Program-made: the position numbers and the translations under genes | Notes under the pieces: model-generated | Databases searched by the model: none | Told to the model about the DNA's origin: nothing | The model's input: the letters and a program-made list of their open reading frames with translations, nothing else | Assembly: GCA_963691815.1 (NCBI GenBank) | Contig: OY829662.1 | Coordinates: 21,402,276 to 21,466,275 of the forward strand | From: Echiichthys vipera | Taxonomy: Eukaryota > Chordata > Actinopteri > Perciformes > Trachinidae | Direction of reading: 5' to 3' | DNA: 64,000 nucleotides | Shown here: positions 25,308 to 35,891 of the stretch, in pieces | Layout: every line of letters begins with the position of its first letter | Numbering within the stretch: the stretch's first letter is position 1

Positions 25308-26394
25308 GTATACAGAAACCCCACTTACACACCGTTTGACTCTCACCACCCCTTGGAACACAAGCTTGGAGTTATCAGAACACTGCAGCACAGAGCTGAT
25401 AAAGTACCCTCCAGCTCACAGGCCCAAAGGGAAGAATGCAAGCACCTGAGAGGCTCCCTCACAACTTGTGGCTACCCCAGCTGGACCTTTCTGAAAACAG
25501 CAGCTGCTTCCAGAAAGAAGACCAAAGTGGTTGAGAAAGAAAAAGAAATCAAGAGAAACAACATAGTCGTTCCGTATGTGGCTGGGGTATCAGAGAAACT
25601 GTGGAGGGTCTTCAACAAACACAGCATCCCTGTGTAATTTAAACCCAGTAACACACTCAGACTTGAACATCCCAAGGACAATACAGCACACACCCACAAA
25701 AGCAATCTGCTTCATGCTGTCCAATGCAACGAGGAATGCAAAGATCTCTACATTGGGGAAACAAAACAACCTCTGCATAAACACATGACCCAACACAGGC
25801 CTGCACTCCGCTGTCCACTTAACATCTCAAGGAGAAAGCCCACTCCTTTGAGGACAACAGTGTCAACATCCTGGACAGAGAGGACAGATGGTTTGAAAGA
25901 GGAGTAAAAGAAGCCATCTATGTAAAATTAGAGAAACCATCTCTAAACAGAGGAGGAGGTCTGAGACACCACTTGTCTTCAATTTATAATGCAGCCCATT
26001 CATCCCTTCCCAAGAAATTCAACAATCTAACCTGAAGAACAGCTGTTTGCAAAGGGCCTCCGGCGACTCCAACGACTGTCGTCAAGACTCAAAAAAGCAC
26101 TACCAAAGTCGAAACCAACTTCCCACCAACGACTGCCACTCTAACGACGGTCGTTGGCACTTTGGAGCACAAAGGGTCCCAGGGAGTTCATTGGCCTTGT
26201 GAGAGGTTAAATACTGGGATCTCCACACCAGTTAACTGGATCAGTCCCAGCCTGGTCAGATGCATACATGAACTGATGAAGCCTCTTCGATGAGAGGTGA
26301 AACCTCTTCCTAGACAAATAACCAAGTCCAGTTGCTTTTGACTGAAATTGCTTTGAGGATGACGATGACCTGGACAAATGAGAATATTCACAGG
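25308..26394 (+). mobile_element. PLE remnant, unit 19
   Basis: C-type unit, sister of unit 17 by the shared GTTAACTGG change (near 26232). Hammerhead-like core at 26270-26309. Confidence 0.85.
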
Positions 26395-26569
26395 CTAAAA
26401 TCTATGAATGGTTACAGCGATTTAAATCTTACTCTAGATGTTGAGGGTGAATGAGCCTTCCTCTACTTAGTACCACTACGATTAAAACATTCTCCACATA
26501 CTCTGTTAGCAAGAAAGTTTTTAGAAGGTTGAGCTGACCTATAAAGTACCAATTATACCATAAATACCG

Positions 26570-26641
26570 GGCCTTGTGGCGCAATGGTAGCGCGTCTCAC
26601 TCCAGATCAGAAGGTTATGTGTTCAAATCACATCAGGGTCA
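26570..26641 (+). tRNA. tRNA-Trp (CCA), unit 20, anticodon-stem variant
   Basis: The anticodon stem reads TCTCA instead of TCTGA, which breaks one base pair. The same change occurs only in unit 23. Possibly non-functional. TATA-like box at 26540-26546. Confidence 0.82.
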
Positions 26642-26680
26642 CAAAACAGTGAAGACCTACCAATCTCTTTAAATGTATGG

Positions 26681-27740
26681 GTATACAGAAACCCCACTTA
26701 CACACCGTTTGACTCTCACCACCCCTTGGAACACAAGCTTGGAGTTATCAGAACACTGCAGCACAGAGCTGATAAAGTACCCTCCAGCTCACAGGCCCAA
26801 AGGGAAGAACGCAAGCACCTGAGAGGCTCCCTCACAACTTGTGGCTACCCCAGCTGGACCTTTCTGAAAACAGCAGCTGCTTCCAGAAAGAAGAAGTTGA
26901 GAAAGAAAACGAAATCAAGAGAAACAACATAGTCGTTCCGTATGTGGCTGGGGTATCAGAGAAACTGTGGAGGGTCTTCAACACAGCATCCCTGTGTATT
27001 TCAAACCCAGTAACACACTCAGACAGAGACTTGTACATCCCAAGGACAGAACAGCACACACCCACAAAAGCAATCTGCTTCAATGCTGTCCAATGCAACG
27101 AGGAATGCAAAGATCTCTACATTGGGGAAACAAAACAACCACTGCATAAACACATGACCCAACACAGGCCTGCACTCCGCTGTCCACTTAACATCTCAAG
27201 GAGAAAGCCCACTCCTTTGATGACAACAGTGTCAACATCCTGGAAAGAGAGGACAGATGGTTTGAAAGAGGAGTAAAAGAAGCCATCGCTAAACAGAGGA
27301 GGAGGTCTGAGACACCACTTATCTTCAATTTATAATGCAGCCCTTCCATCCCTTCCCAAGAGATTCAACAATCTAACCTCAAGAACAGCTGTTCACAAAG
27401 GGCCTCCGGCGACTCCAACGACTGTCGTCAAGACTCAATAGAGCACTACCAAAGTCGAAACCAACTTCCCACCAACGACTGCCACTCTAACGACGGTCGT
27501 TGGCACTTTGGAGCACAAAGGGTCCCAGGGACATCATTGGCCTTGTGAGAGGTTAAATACTGGGATCTCCACACCAGTTAATTGGATCAGTCCCAGCCTG
27601 GTCAGATGCATACATGAACTGATGAAGCCTCTTCGATGAGAGGTGAAACCTCTTCCTAGACAAATAACCAAGTCCAGTTGCTTTTGACTGAAATTGCTTT
27701 GAGGATGACGATGACCTGGACAAATGAGAATATTCACAGG
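26681..27740 (+). mobile_element. PLE remnant, unit 20
   Basis: A-type unit (7-nt and 4-nt deletions, one-base insertion, 24-bp segment absent). The combined indels leave a 145-codon frame at 26839-27276. Hammerhead-like core at 27616-27655. Confidence 0.85.
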
Positions 27741-27915
27741 CTAAAATCTATGAATGGTTACAGCGATTTAAATCTTACTCTAGATGTTGAGGGTGAATGA
27801 GCCTTCCTCTACTTAGTACCACTACGATTAAAACATTCTCCACATACTCTGTTAGCAAGAAAGTTTTTAGAAGGTTGAGCTGACCTATAAAGTACCAATT
27901 ATACCATTAATACCG

Positions 27916-27987
27916 GGCCTTGTGGCGCAATGGTAGCGCGTCTGACTCCAGATCAGAAGGTTATGTGTTCAAATCACATCAGGGTCA
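27916..27987 (+). tRNA. tRNA-Trp (CCA), unit 21
   Basis: Consensus copy. TATA-like box at 27886-27892. Confidence 0.9.
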
Positions 27988-28026
27988 CAAAACAGTGAAG
28001 ACCTACCAATCTCTTTAAACGTATGG

Positions 28027-29119
28027 GTATACAGAAACCCCACTCACACACCGTTTGACTCTCACCACCCCTTGGAACACAAGCTTGGAGTTATCAGAAC
28101 ACTGCAGCATAGAGCTGATAAAGTACCCTCCAGCTCACAGGCCCAAAGGGAAGAATGCAAGCACCTGAGAGGCTCCCTCACAACTTGTGGCTACCCCAGC
28201 TGGACCTTTCTGAAAACAGCAGCTGCTTCCAGAAAGAAGACCGAAGTGGTTGAGAAAGAAAAAGAAATCAAGAGAAACAACATAGTTGTTCCGTATGTGG
28301 CTGGGGTATCAGAGAAACTGTGGAGGGTCTTCAACAAACACAGCATCCCTGTGTATTTCAAACCCAGTAACACACTCAGACAGAGACTTGTACATCCCAA
28401 GGACAGAACAGCACACACCCACAAAAGCAATCTGCTTCATGCTGTCCAATGCAACGAGGAATGCAAAGATCTCTACATTGGGGAAACAAAACAACCACTG
28501 CATAAACACATGACCCAACACAGGCCTGCACTCCGCTGTCCACTTAACATCTCAAGGAGAAAGCCCACTCCTTTTAGGACAACAGTGTCAACATCCTGGA
28601 CAGAGAGGACAGATGGTTTGAAAGAGGAGTAAAAGAAGCCATCTATGTAAAATTAGAGAAACCATCTCTAAACAGAGGAGGAGGTCTGAGACACCACTTA
28701 TCTTCAATTTATAATGCAGCCCTTTCATCCCTTCCCAAGAGATTCAACAATCTAACCTGAAGAACAGCTGTTCGCAAAGGGCCTCCGGCGACTCCAACGA
28801 CTGTCGTCAAGACTCAATAGAGCACTACCAAAGTCGAAACCAACTTCCCAACAACAACTGCCACTCTAACGACGGTCGTTGGCACTTTGGAGCACAAAGG
28901 GTCCCAGGGACATCATTGGCCTTGTGAGAGGTTAAATACTGGGATCTCCACACCAGTTAATTGGATCAGTCCCAGCCTGGTCAGATGCATACATGAACTG
29001 ATGAAGCCTCTTCGATGAGAGGTGAAACCTCTTCCTAGACAAATAACCAAGTCCAGTTGCTTTTGACTGAAATTGCTTTGAGGATGACGATGACCTGGAC
29101 AAATGAGAATATTCACAGG
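28027..29119 (+). mobile_element. PLE remnant, unit 21 (186-codon frame open)
   Basis: B-type unit, open frame 28072-28632, same protein as unit 15. Hammerhead-like core at 28995-29034. Confidence 0.85.
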
Positions 29120-29294
29120 CTAAAATCTATGAATGGTTACAGCGATTTAAATCTTACTCTAGATGTTGAGGGTGAATGAGCCTTCCTCTACTTAGTACCA
29201 CTACGATTAAAACATTCTCCACATACTCTGTTAGCAAGAAAGTTTTTAGAAGGTTGAGCTGACCTATAAAGTACCAATTATACCATTAATACCG

Positions 29295-29366
29295 GGCCTT
29301 GTGGCGCAATGGTAGCGCGTCTGACTCCAGATCAGAAGGTTATGTGTTCAAATCACATCAGGGTCA
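29295..29366 (+). tRNA. tRNA-Trp (CCA), unit 22
   Basis: Consensus copy. TATA-like box at 29265-29271. Confidence 0.9.
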
Positions 29367-29405
29367 CAAAACAGTAAAGACCTACCAATCTCTTTAAATG
29401 TATGG

Positions 29406-30492
29406 GTATACAGAAACCCCACTTACACACCGTTTGACTCTCACCACCCCTTGGAACACAAGCTTGGAGTTATCAGAACACTGCAGCACAGAGCTGATAA
29501 AGTACCCTCCAGCTCACAGGCCCAAAGGGAAGAATGCAAGCACCTGAGAGGCTCCCTCACAACTTGTGGCTACCCCAGCTGGACCTTTCTGAAAACAGCA
29601 GCTGCTTCCAGAAAGAAGACCAAAGTGGTTGAGAAAGAAAAAGAAATCAAGAGAAACAACATAGTCGTTCCGTATGTGGCTGGGGTATCAGAGAAACTGT
29701 GGAGGGTCTTCAACAAACACAGCATCCCTGTGTAATTTAAACCCAGTAACACACTCAGACTTGAACATCCCAAGGACAATACAGCACACACCCACAAAAG
29801 CAATCTGCTTCATGCTGTCCAATGCAACGAGGAATGCAAAGATCTCTACATTGGGGAAACAAAACAACCTCTGCATAAACACATGACCCAACACAGGCCT
29901 GCACTCCGCTGTCCACTTAACATCTCAAGGAGAAAGCCCACTCCTTTGAGGACAACAGTGTCAACATCCTGGACAGAGAGGACAGATGGTTTGAAAGAGG
30001 AGTAAAAGAAGCCATCTATGTAAAATTAGAGAAACCATCTCTAAACAGAGGAGGAGGTCTGAGACACCACTTGTCTTCAATTTATAATGCAGCCCATTCA
30101 TCCCTTCCCAAGAAATTCAACAATCTAACCTGAAGAACAGCTGTTTGCAAAGGGCCTCCGGCGACTCCAACGACTGTCGTCAAGACTCAAAAAAGCACTA
30201 CCAAAGTCGAAACCAACTTCCCACCAACGACTGCCACTCTAACGACGGTCGTTGGCACTTTGGAGCACAAAGGGTCCCAGGGAGTTCATTGGCCTTGTGA
30301 GAGGTTAAATACTGGGATCTCCACACCAGTTAATTGGATCAGTCCCAGCCTGGTCAGATGCATACATGAACTGATGAAGCCTCTTCGATGAGAGGTGAAA
30401 CCTCTTCCTAGACAAATAACCAAGTCCAGTTGCTTTTGACTGAAATTGCTTTGAGGATGACGATGACCTGGACAAATGAGAATATTCACAGG
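29406..30492 (+). mobile_element. PLE remnant, unit 22
   Basis: C-type unit following B-type unit 21, repeating the order of units 15-16. Hammerhead-like core at 30368-30407. Confidence 0.85.
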
Positions 30493-30667
30493 CTAAAATC
30501 TATGAATGGTTACAGCGATTTAAATCTTACTCTAGATGTTGAGGGTGAATGAGCCTTCCTCTACTTAGTACCACTACGATTAAAACATTCTCCACATACT
30601 CTGTTAGCAAGAAAGTTTTTAGAAGGTTGAGCTGACCTATAAAGTACCAATTATACCATAAATACCG

Positions 30668-30739
30668 GGCCTTGTGGCGCAATGGTAGCGCGTCTCACTC
30701 CAGATCAGAAGGTTATGTGTTCAAATCACATCAGGGTCA
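30668..30739 (+). tRNA. tRNA-Trp (CCA), unit 23, anticodon-stem variant
   Basis: Same TCTCA anticodon-stem change as unit 20. TATA-like box at 30638-30644. Confidence 0.82.
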
Positions 30740-30778
30740 CAAAACAGTGAAGACCTACCAATCTCTTTAAATGTATGG

Positions 30779-31838
30779 GTATACAGAAACCCCACTTACA
30801 CACCGTTTGACTCTCACCACCCCTTGGAACACAAGCTTGGAGTTATCAGAACACTGCAGCACAGAGCTGATAAAGTACCCTCCAGCTCACAGGCCCAAAG
30901 GGAAGAACGCAAGCACCTGAGAGGCTCCCTCACAACTTGTGGCTACCCCAGCTGGACCTTTCTGAAAACAGCAGCTGCTTCCAGAAAGAAGAAGTTGAGA
31001 AAGAAAACGAAATCAAGAGAAACAACATAGTCGTTCCGTATGTGGCTGGGGTATCAGAGAAACTGTGGAGGGTCTTCAACACAGCATCCCTGTGTATTTC
31101 AAACCCAGTAACACACTCAGACAGAGACTTGTACATCCCAAGGACAGAACAGCACACACCCACAAAAGCAATCTGCTTCAATGCTGTCCAATGCAACGAG
31201 GAATGCAAAGATCTCTACATTGGGGAAACAAAACAACCACTGCATAAACACATGACCCAACACAGGCCTGCACTCCGCTGTCCACTTAACATCTCAAGGA
31301 GAAAGCCCACTCCTTTGATGACAACAGTGTCAACATCCTGGAAAGAGAGGACAGATGGTTTGAAAGAGGAGTAAAAGAAGCCATCGCTAAACAGAGGAGG
31401 AGGTCTGAGACACCACTTATCTTCAATTTATAATGCAGCCCTTCCATCCCTTCCCAAGAGATTCAACAATCTAACCTCAAGAACAGCTGTTCACAAAGGG
31501 CCTCCGGCGACTCCAACGACTGTCGTCAAGACTCAATAGAGCACTACCAAAGTCGAAACCAACTTCCCACCAACGACTGCCACTCTAACGACGGTCGTTG
31601 GCACTTTGGAGCACAAAGGGTCCCAGGGACATCATTGGCCTTGTGAGAGGTTAAATACTGGGATCTCCACACCAGTTAATTGGATCAGTCCCAGCCTGGT
31701 CAGATGCATACATGAACTGATGAAGCCTCTTCGATGAGAGGTGAAACCTCTTCCTAGACAAATAACCAAGTCCAGTTGCTTTTGACTGAAATTGCTTTGA
31801 GGATGACGATGACCTGGACAAATGAGAATATTCACAGG
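30779..31838 (+). mobile_element. PLE remnant, unit 23
   Basis: A-type unit, matching unit 20 at a 4098-bp shift, with the same 145-codon frame (30937-31374). Hammerhead-like core at 31714-31753. Confidence 0.85.
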
Positions 31839-32013
31839 CTAAAATCTATGAATGGTTACAGCGATTTAAATCTTACCCTAGATGTTGAGGGTGAATGAGC
31901 CTTCCTCTACTTAGTACCACTACGATTAAAACATTCTCCACATACTCTGTTAGCAAGAAAGTTTTTAGAAGGTTGAGCTGACCTATAAAGTACCAATTAT
32001 ACCATTAATACCG

Positions 32014-32085
32014 GGCCTTGTGGCGCAATGGTAGCGCGTCTGACTCCAGATCAGAAGGTTATGTGTTCAAATCACATCAGGGTCA
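32014..32085 (+). tRNA. tRNA-Trp (CCA), unit 24
   Basis: Consensus copy and the last intact tRNA of the array. TATA-like box at 31984-31990. Confidence 0.9.
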
Positions 32086-32124
32086 CAAAACAGTGAAGAC
32101 CTACCAATCTCTTTAAATGTATGG

Positions 32125-33096
32125 GTATACAGAAACCCCACTCACACACCGTTTGACTCTCACCACCCCTTGGAACACAAGCTTGGAGTTATCAGAACAC
32201 TGCAGCATAGAGCTGATAAAGTACCCTCCAGCTCACAGGCCCAAAGGGAAGAATGCAAGCACCTAAGAGGCTCCCTCACAACTTGTGGCTACCCCAGCTG
32301 GACCTTTCTGAAAACAGCAGCTGCTTCCAGAAAGAAGATCAAAGTGGTTAAGAAAGAAAAAGAAAACAAGAGAAACAACATAGTCGTTCCATATGTGGCT
32401 GGGGTATCAGAGAAACTGTGGAGGGTCTTCAACAAACACAGCATCCCTGTGTATTTCAAACCCAGTAACACACTCAGACAGAGACTTGAACATCCCAAGG
32501 ACAGAACAGCACACACCCACAAAAGCAATCTGCTTCATGCTGTCCAATGCAACGAGGAATGCAAAGATCTCTACATTGGGGAAACAAAACAACCACTGCA
32601 TAAACACATGACCCAACACAGGCCTGGACTCCGCTGTCCACTTAACATCTCGAGGAGAAAGCCCACTCCTTTGATGACAACAGTGTCAACATCCTGGACA
32701 GAGAGGACAGATGGTTTGAAAGAGGAGTAAAAGAAGCCATCTATGTAAAATTAGAGAAACCATCTCTAAACAGAGGAGGAGGTCTGAGACACCACTTATC
32801 TTCGATTTACAATGCGGCCCTTTCATCCCTTCCCAAGAAATTCAACAATATAACCTCAAAGAACAACTGTTCACAAAGGGCCTCCGGCAACTGCAACGAC
32901 TGTCGTCAAGACTCAATAGAGCACTACCAAAGTCGAAACCAACTGCCCACCAACGACACTCTAACGATAGTTGTTGGCACTTTGGAGCACAAAGGGTCCC
33001 AGTGACATCATTGGCCTTGTGAGATGTTAAATACTGGGATCTCCACACCAGTAAGTTGGATTAGTCCCAGCCTTGTCACATGCGTACATGAACTGA
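32125..33096 (+). mobile_element. PLE remnant, unit 24 (186-codon frame open, 3' truncated)
   Basis: Open frame 32170-32730 with linker KKIKVVKKEKENK. After about 32800 it diverges from the other units. It breaks off inside the hammerhead-like core, just after CTGA at 33093-33096, and joins decayed short-unit sequence. This is the right edge of the composite array. Confidence 0.8.
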
Positions 33097-33141
33097 AGCT
33101 AACTAACTAGCTATAAAGTACCAATGATACCTTTACTATCG

Positions 33142-33213
33142 GGCATTTTGGTGCAATGGTAGGGAGTCTGACTCTGTATCAGACCCTTCTGTGTTCGAAT
33201 CACATCAGAGTCA
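33142..33213 (+). pseudogene. Decayed tRNA-Trp-like copy (short unit 1)
   Basis: A 72-nt segment aligns end to end with the array tRNA but has many changes. The D stem is broken (GTGC with GGGA), and the anticodon loop reads CTCTGTA, so the anticodon would be CTG rather than CCA. No PLE follows it. Confidence 0.7.
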
Positions 33214-33437
33214 AACATAAGTGAATATAAACCACTTCCTCTAGCACTGAATTGTTACAGAGATTTATGTCTTACTCTGGAAGTTGAGGGGGAATGAGCC
33301 CTCCTCTAATTCCTACCCGTTACTTTTGGTTCCCTTGCAAGTTGCATAAAACAAACATCCTCTCCATACTCTGTTAGCTAGAAAGTTTTCAGCAGGCCGA
33401 GTTGACCTATAAAGTACAAATTATGCCTTTATTATCA

Positions 33438-33509
33438 GACCTAGTGACGCAATGTCAGTGCATCTGGCTCCAGATCAGAAGGTTGTGTATTCAATTCACA
33501 TGAGGGTCA
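33438..33509 (+). pseudogene. Decayed tRNA-Trp-like copy (short unit 2)
   Basis: Keeps the CCA anticodon but has acceptor-stem mismatches and a degraded D arm (GACGC with CAGTG). It lies 296 bp from the previous copy, and the spacer between them matches the non-PLE part of the big unit. TATA-like box at 33408-33414. Confidence 0.75.
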
Positions 33510-33778
33510 AAAAACTGGTAAGAGCTAGCATTTCCTGAAAAGCTACAGATGGTTATAGTGATTTATAACTTACTCTGAAACTCAAGGGTGAATGAGCCCT
33601 CCTCTACTTCCTACCCCATTACCTCTGGTGCCGTTGCAAATTGGATAAAAGAAACATCCTTTCCCTGGTCAGACATTTATAAAGTTTATTAGTAGGCCCA
33701 GTTGACCTCTATAAAGTACCACATATTCCTTTAAAGGTCAAGTTGACCTATAAAGTACCAATCATGCCTTGATAATCC

Positions 33779-33848
33779 GACCTTGTGGCCCAATGGTAGC
33801 GGGTCTGACTCCACATCAGACCCTTCTGTGTTCAAATCTCTCTGTGCG
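33779..33848 (+). pseudogene. Decayed tRNA-Trp-like copy (short unit 3)
   Basis: The 5' half resembles the array tRNA (loop CTCCACA), but the 3' end (T arm and acceptor) is lost in TCTCTCTGTG. A run of five Ts follows. Confidence 0.65.
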
Positions 33849-33850
33849 TT

Positions 33851-35891
33851 TTTAAGTGTTTCTGTCTTCATTTAATCGCAGAAAAACGAACAGTCTCCTA
33901 CTGTTTAACCATCAGCACGATTTCATTTGAATGCATGCCCATTTGTTGCTGTACGTTCAATCCGATATAGTCGGACAGAGCGCCGTGAAAGTTTAACATA
34001 TATAAACATAGTACTATGATATAAGTATATAGATACAAACAAAACACATTTATGTTATAACAATAAAAACTTTTATATTATTAGAAATCAAATCACTCAG
34101 TAACTCTGTCTATGGATGTACTTTAGGAGTGAGTGGCCTTGTTTCAAGATTGCCACCCTGTAGACACGCCACTCTAGTGGACGACAGCAGTCAATGTGGC
34201 GTCTATGTTTATATGTCCATGGTTTTATCTACGATATAATTGTGTTTCTCTGTGATCTGAGATCCTGAGATCCTGAGATCGTTTGCTTCTGTCTTCGCCC
34301 ACAGACCAGGAACTCACGGTCTTTTCCTCACAAATAATATTTATTGCTGGAAAACAAGCAGACCATCACTTCTATTGATTATTTCTCCACACTGTCTACA
34401 CTGTTGGTGTAAGAAAGAGTGGACATCTGCTACGAGTTTCGAGAGGGTTTTTGCAATTCAGCGTGTATATGTGTGGGTGAGGTCCCCGCTTGTTAGCATG
34501 GGACAACTCATGAGCAGGCCATGCGCGTGTATTAATGTAATTGTATATGGTGATGTTGTGAATTGTAATGTTGTTTTGTTAATATACACAACTAAAAGTT
34601 ATTGCTGGAAAACAAGCAGACCATCACTCTCATCATTATTTCTCCCCACTTCCAGGGGCGTAACACATGCAAATCTTAATCATCAATATTAATTTGATGG
34701 CTACATAAAGTGCATTGTACACTGCTGATTATGCAAAAAAAATAATCCTTTTTGTATTGCAGGATAGAACGTAACAGTTGACAGCCCAAGAAGGCGATGA
34801 TAAACATAGTGCACTTCAGATAACTATACTGTATATACAAATACACATGTTGGAAAACACAAAGGTTCTATTTATTCTTTATTGTATTTTCAATTATAGA
34901 TCAGGCCAAATGTTAAACCCCAAATCAGTCAGACTTTAGCGTTTCTGTACTATAATACACACTGACTACACTTACATGCACACTTTATTTCAGAATATGT
35001 CAATATCATATAAACATTATATTCAGTTTGGATATTCTGAATTAGGCTTTTTTCCGAATGTTGCGCTTTTTGATGAAAACGTGTGATATGTGTCTCAACT
35101 GTGTCGACACAGTTGTGAGTGTACCGCCCCTAGCTCATTTACGTTTTTTATAAACAAACCCACGAGTCAAGAAATTTCAAGGTAAGATACAGTATACATG
35201 TCCAAAAGAAAAGAAGTAGAGACATTTCTACTTTTAAACATTATGAAAGACATTGATACCAATTGTGTTCACACACAGTTCAATGTCCACTGCCTATAAA
35301 AAAACGTTTTGAGGGCAAAGATATGTTGTGCATGTAAACATAGTCATTCTTTCTCTGTCCTGTCAGTTCGCAATAGCCAATTTAATTCTCTGTGTAACAT
35401 ATTAGGGCAATTGATCTAATGTGCATGCGCTTGAACTGTGGGAGGAAACCGGAGCACCCGGGGAAAACCCACACAGACATAGGGAGAACATGCAAACTCC
35501 ACACAGAAAAGATCACTCTTTTGCTGTGAGGCAACAATGCTAATCATTGTGCCACCATGCTGTCCATATGCCTTTGTAGCAGAACACCTGAGATATACTG
35601 CCCTACAAAGCCTAAGTGCAGTAACTATTAAATCACTAATAACATGATCTTTGCACATTTTGGGCCCGAAAGCATGAAGGTTAGGACTGATTTGGATAAC
35701 AATTATTAAATGGCAAACTAGTTAACCATAATCCATCATTAATGTGCCAACAATTCACTTTTTGACACACAAATGATGGATCAGACAAACTTTAAAGCCA
35801 TTCTACTTAAATTATTTCATAGTTGCAATTTGCTTTGCATGGCAATATAGTAGTTCTCAGGTGTTTTGCTAAAAAGCCTCTGTAGAGATCT
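33851..35891. other. Intergenic stretch, no gene recognised
   Basis: AT-rich. It holds a degenerate GAGATCCT tandem near 34257, and a direct repeat of about 55 bp (34341-34395 and 34599-34651, TTATTGCTGGAAAAC start) that may be a transposon remnant. It also holds a 20-bp palindrome at 35096-35115. No splice-compatible coding segment was seen. Confidence 0.5.

Larger units (their letters stand above)
1..33100 (+). repeat. Tandem array of tRNA-Trp/Penelope composite units
   Basis: The same unit repeats head to tail with tRNA start-to-start spacing of 1338-1379 bp across 24 tRNAs, and a partial unit lies at the left edge, so the array extends outside the window. Unit order on the plus strand is: spacer with a TTTTT run and a TATA-like box, tRNA-Trp, 39-nt spacer, then a 5'-truncated Penelope-like element with its 3' tail. 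Length differences come mainly from a segment of about 24 bp that is absent in units 1, 4, 10, 14, 20 and 23, plus small indels in the PLE reading frame. Many units differ by only a few bases, which indicates recent amplification or ongoing homogenisation. The many short open frames here are PLE fragments and their antisense shadows, not separate genes. Confidence 0.97.
33100..33850 (+). repeat. Short (about 300-bp) tRNA-Trp units without PLE
   Basis: Two to three units spaced 296 and 341 bp share with the big unit the spacer marks GTGAATGAGCC, ACTCTGTTAGC and GACCTATAAAGTAC. They lack the PLE. They appear to be the older tandem form of the locus. Confidence 0.75.

Noticed and set aside
172..31835. 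Repeated 67-codon minus-strand open frame in every unit, ending in GVEIPVFNLSQGQ
   Set aside because: It is antisense to the PLE 3' tail and hammerhead region, has no independent start context, and follows the repeat. It is treated as a shadow, not a gene.
710..32730. Repeated plus-strand open frames of 60-186 codons as cellular genes
   Set aside because: They are pieces of one truncated PLE frame with no promoter of their own and shared frameshifts. They are annotated as PLE remnants.
1..33100. Composite unit as a dispersed tRNA-headed SINE with a PLE tail
   Set aside because: A tRNA head and retroelement tail resemble a SINE, but all copies are in tandem, the spacer upstream of the tRNA repeats too, and PLE-free ancestors are present. 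Insertion followed by amplification fits better.
33142..33213. Functional tRNA-Gln (CTG) from the altered anticodon
   Set aside because: The D stem is broken, and the rest of the sequence aligns with the array tRNA-Trp rather than tRNA-Gln.
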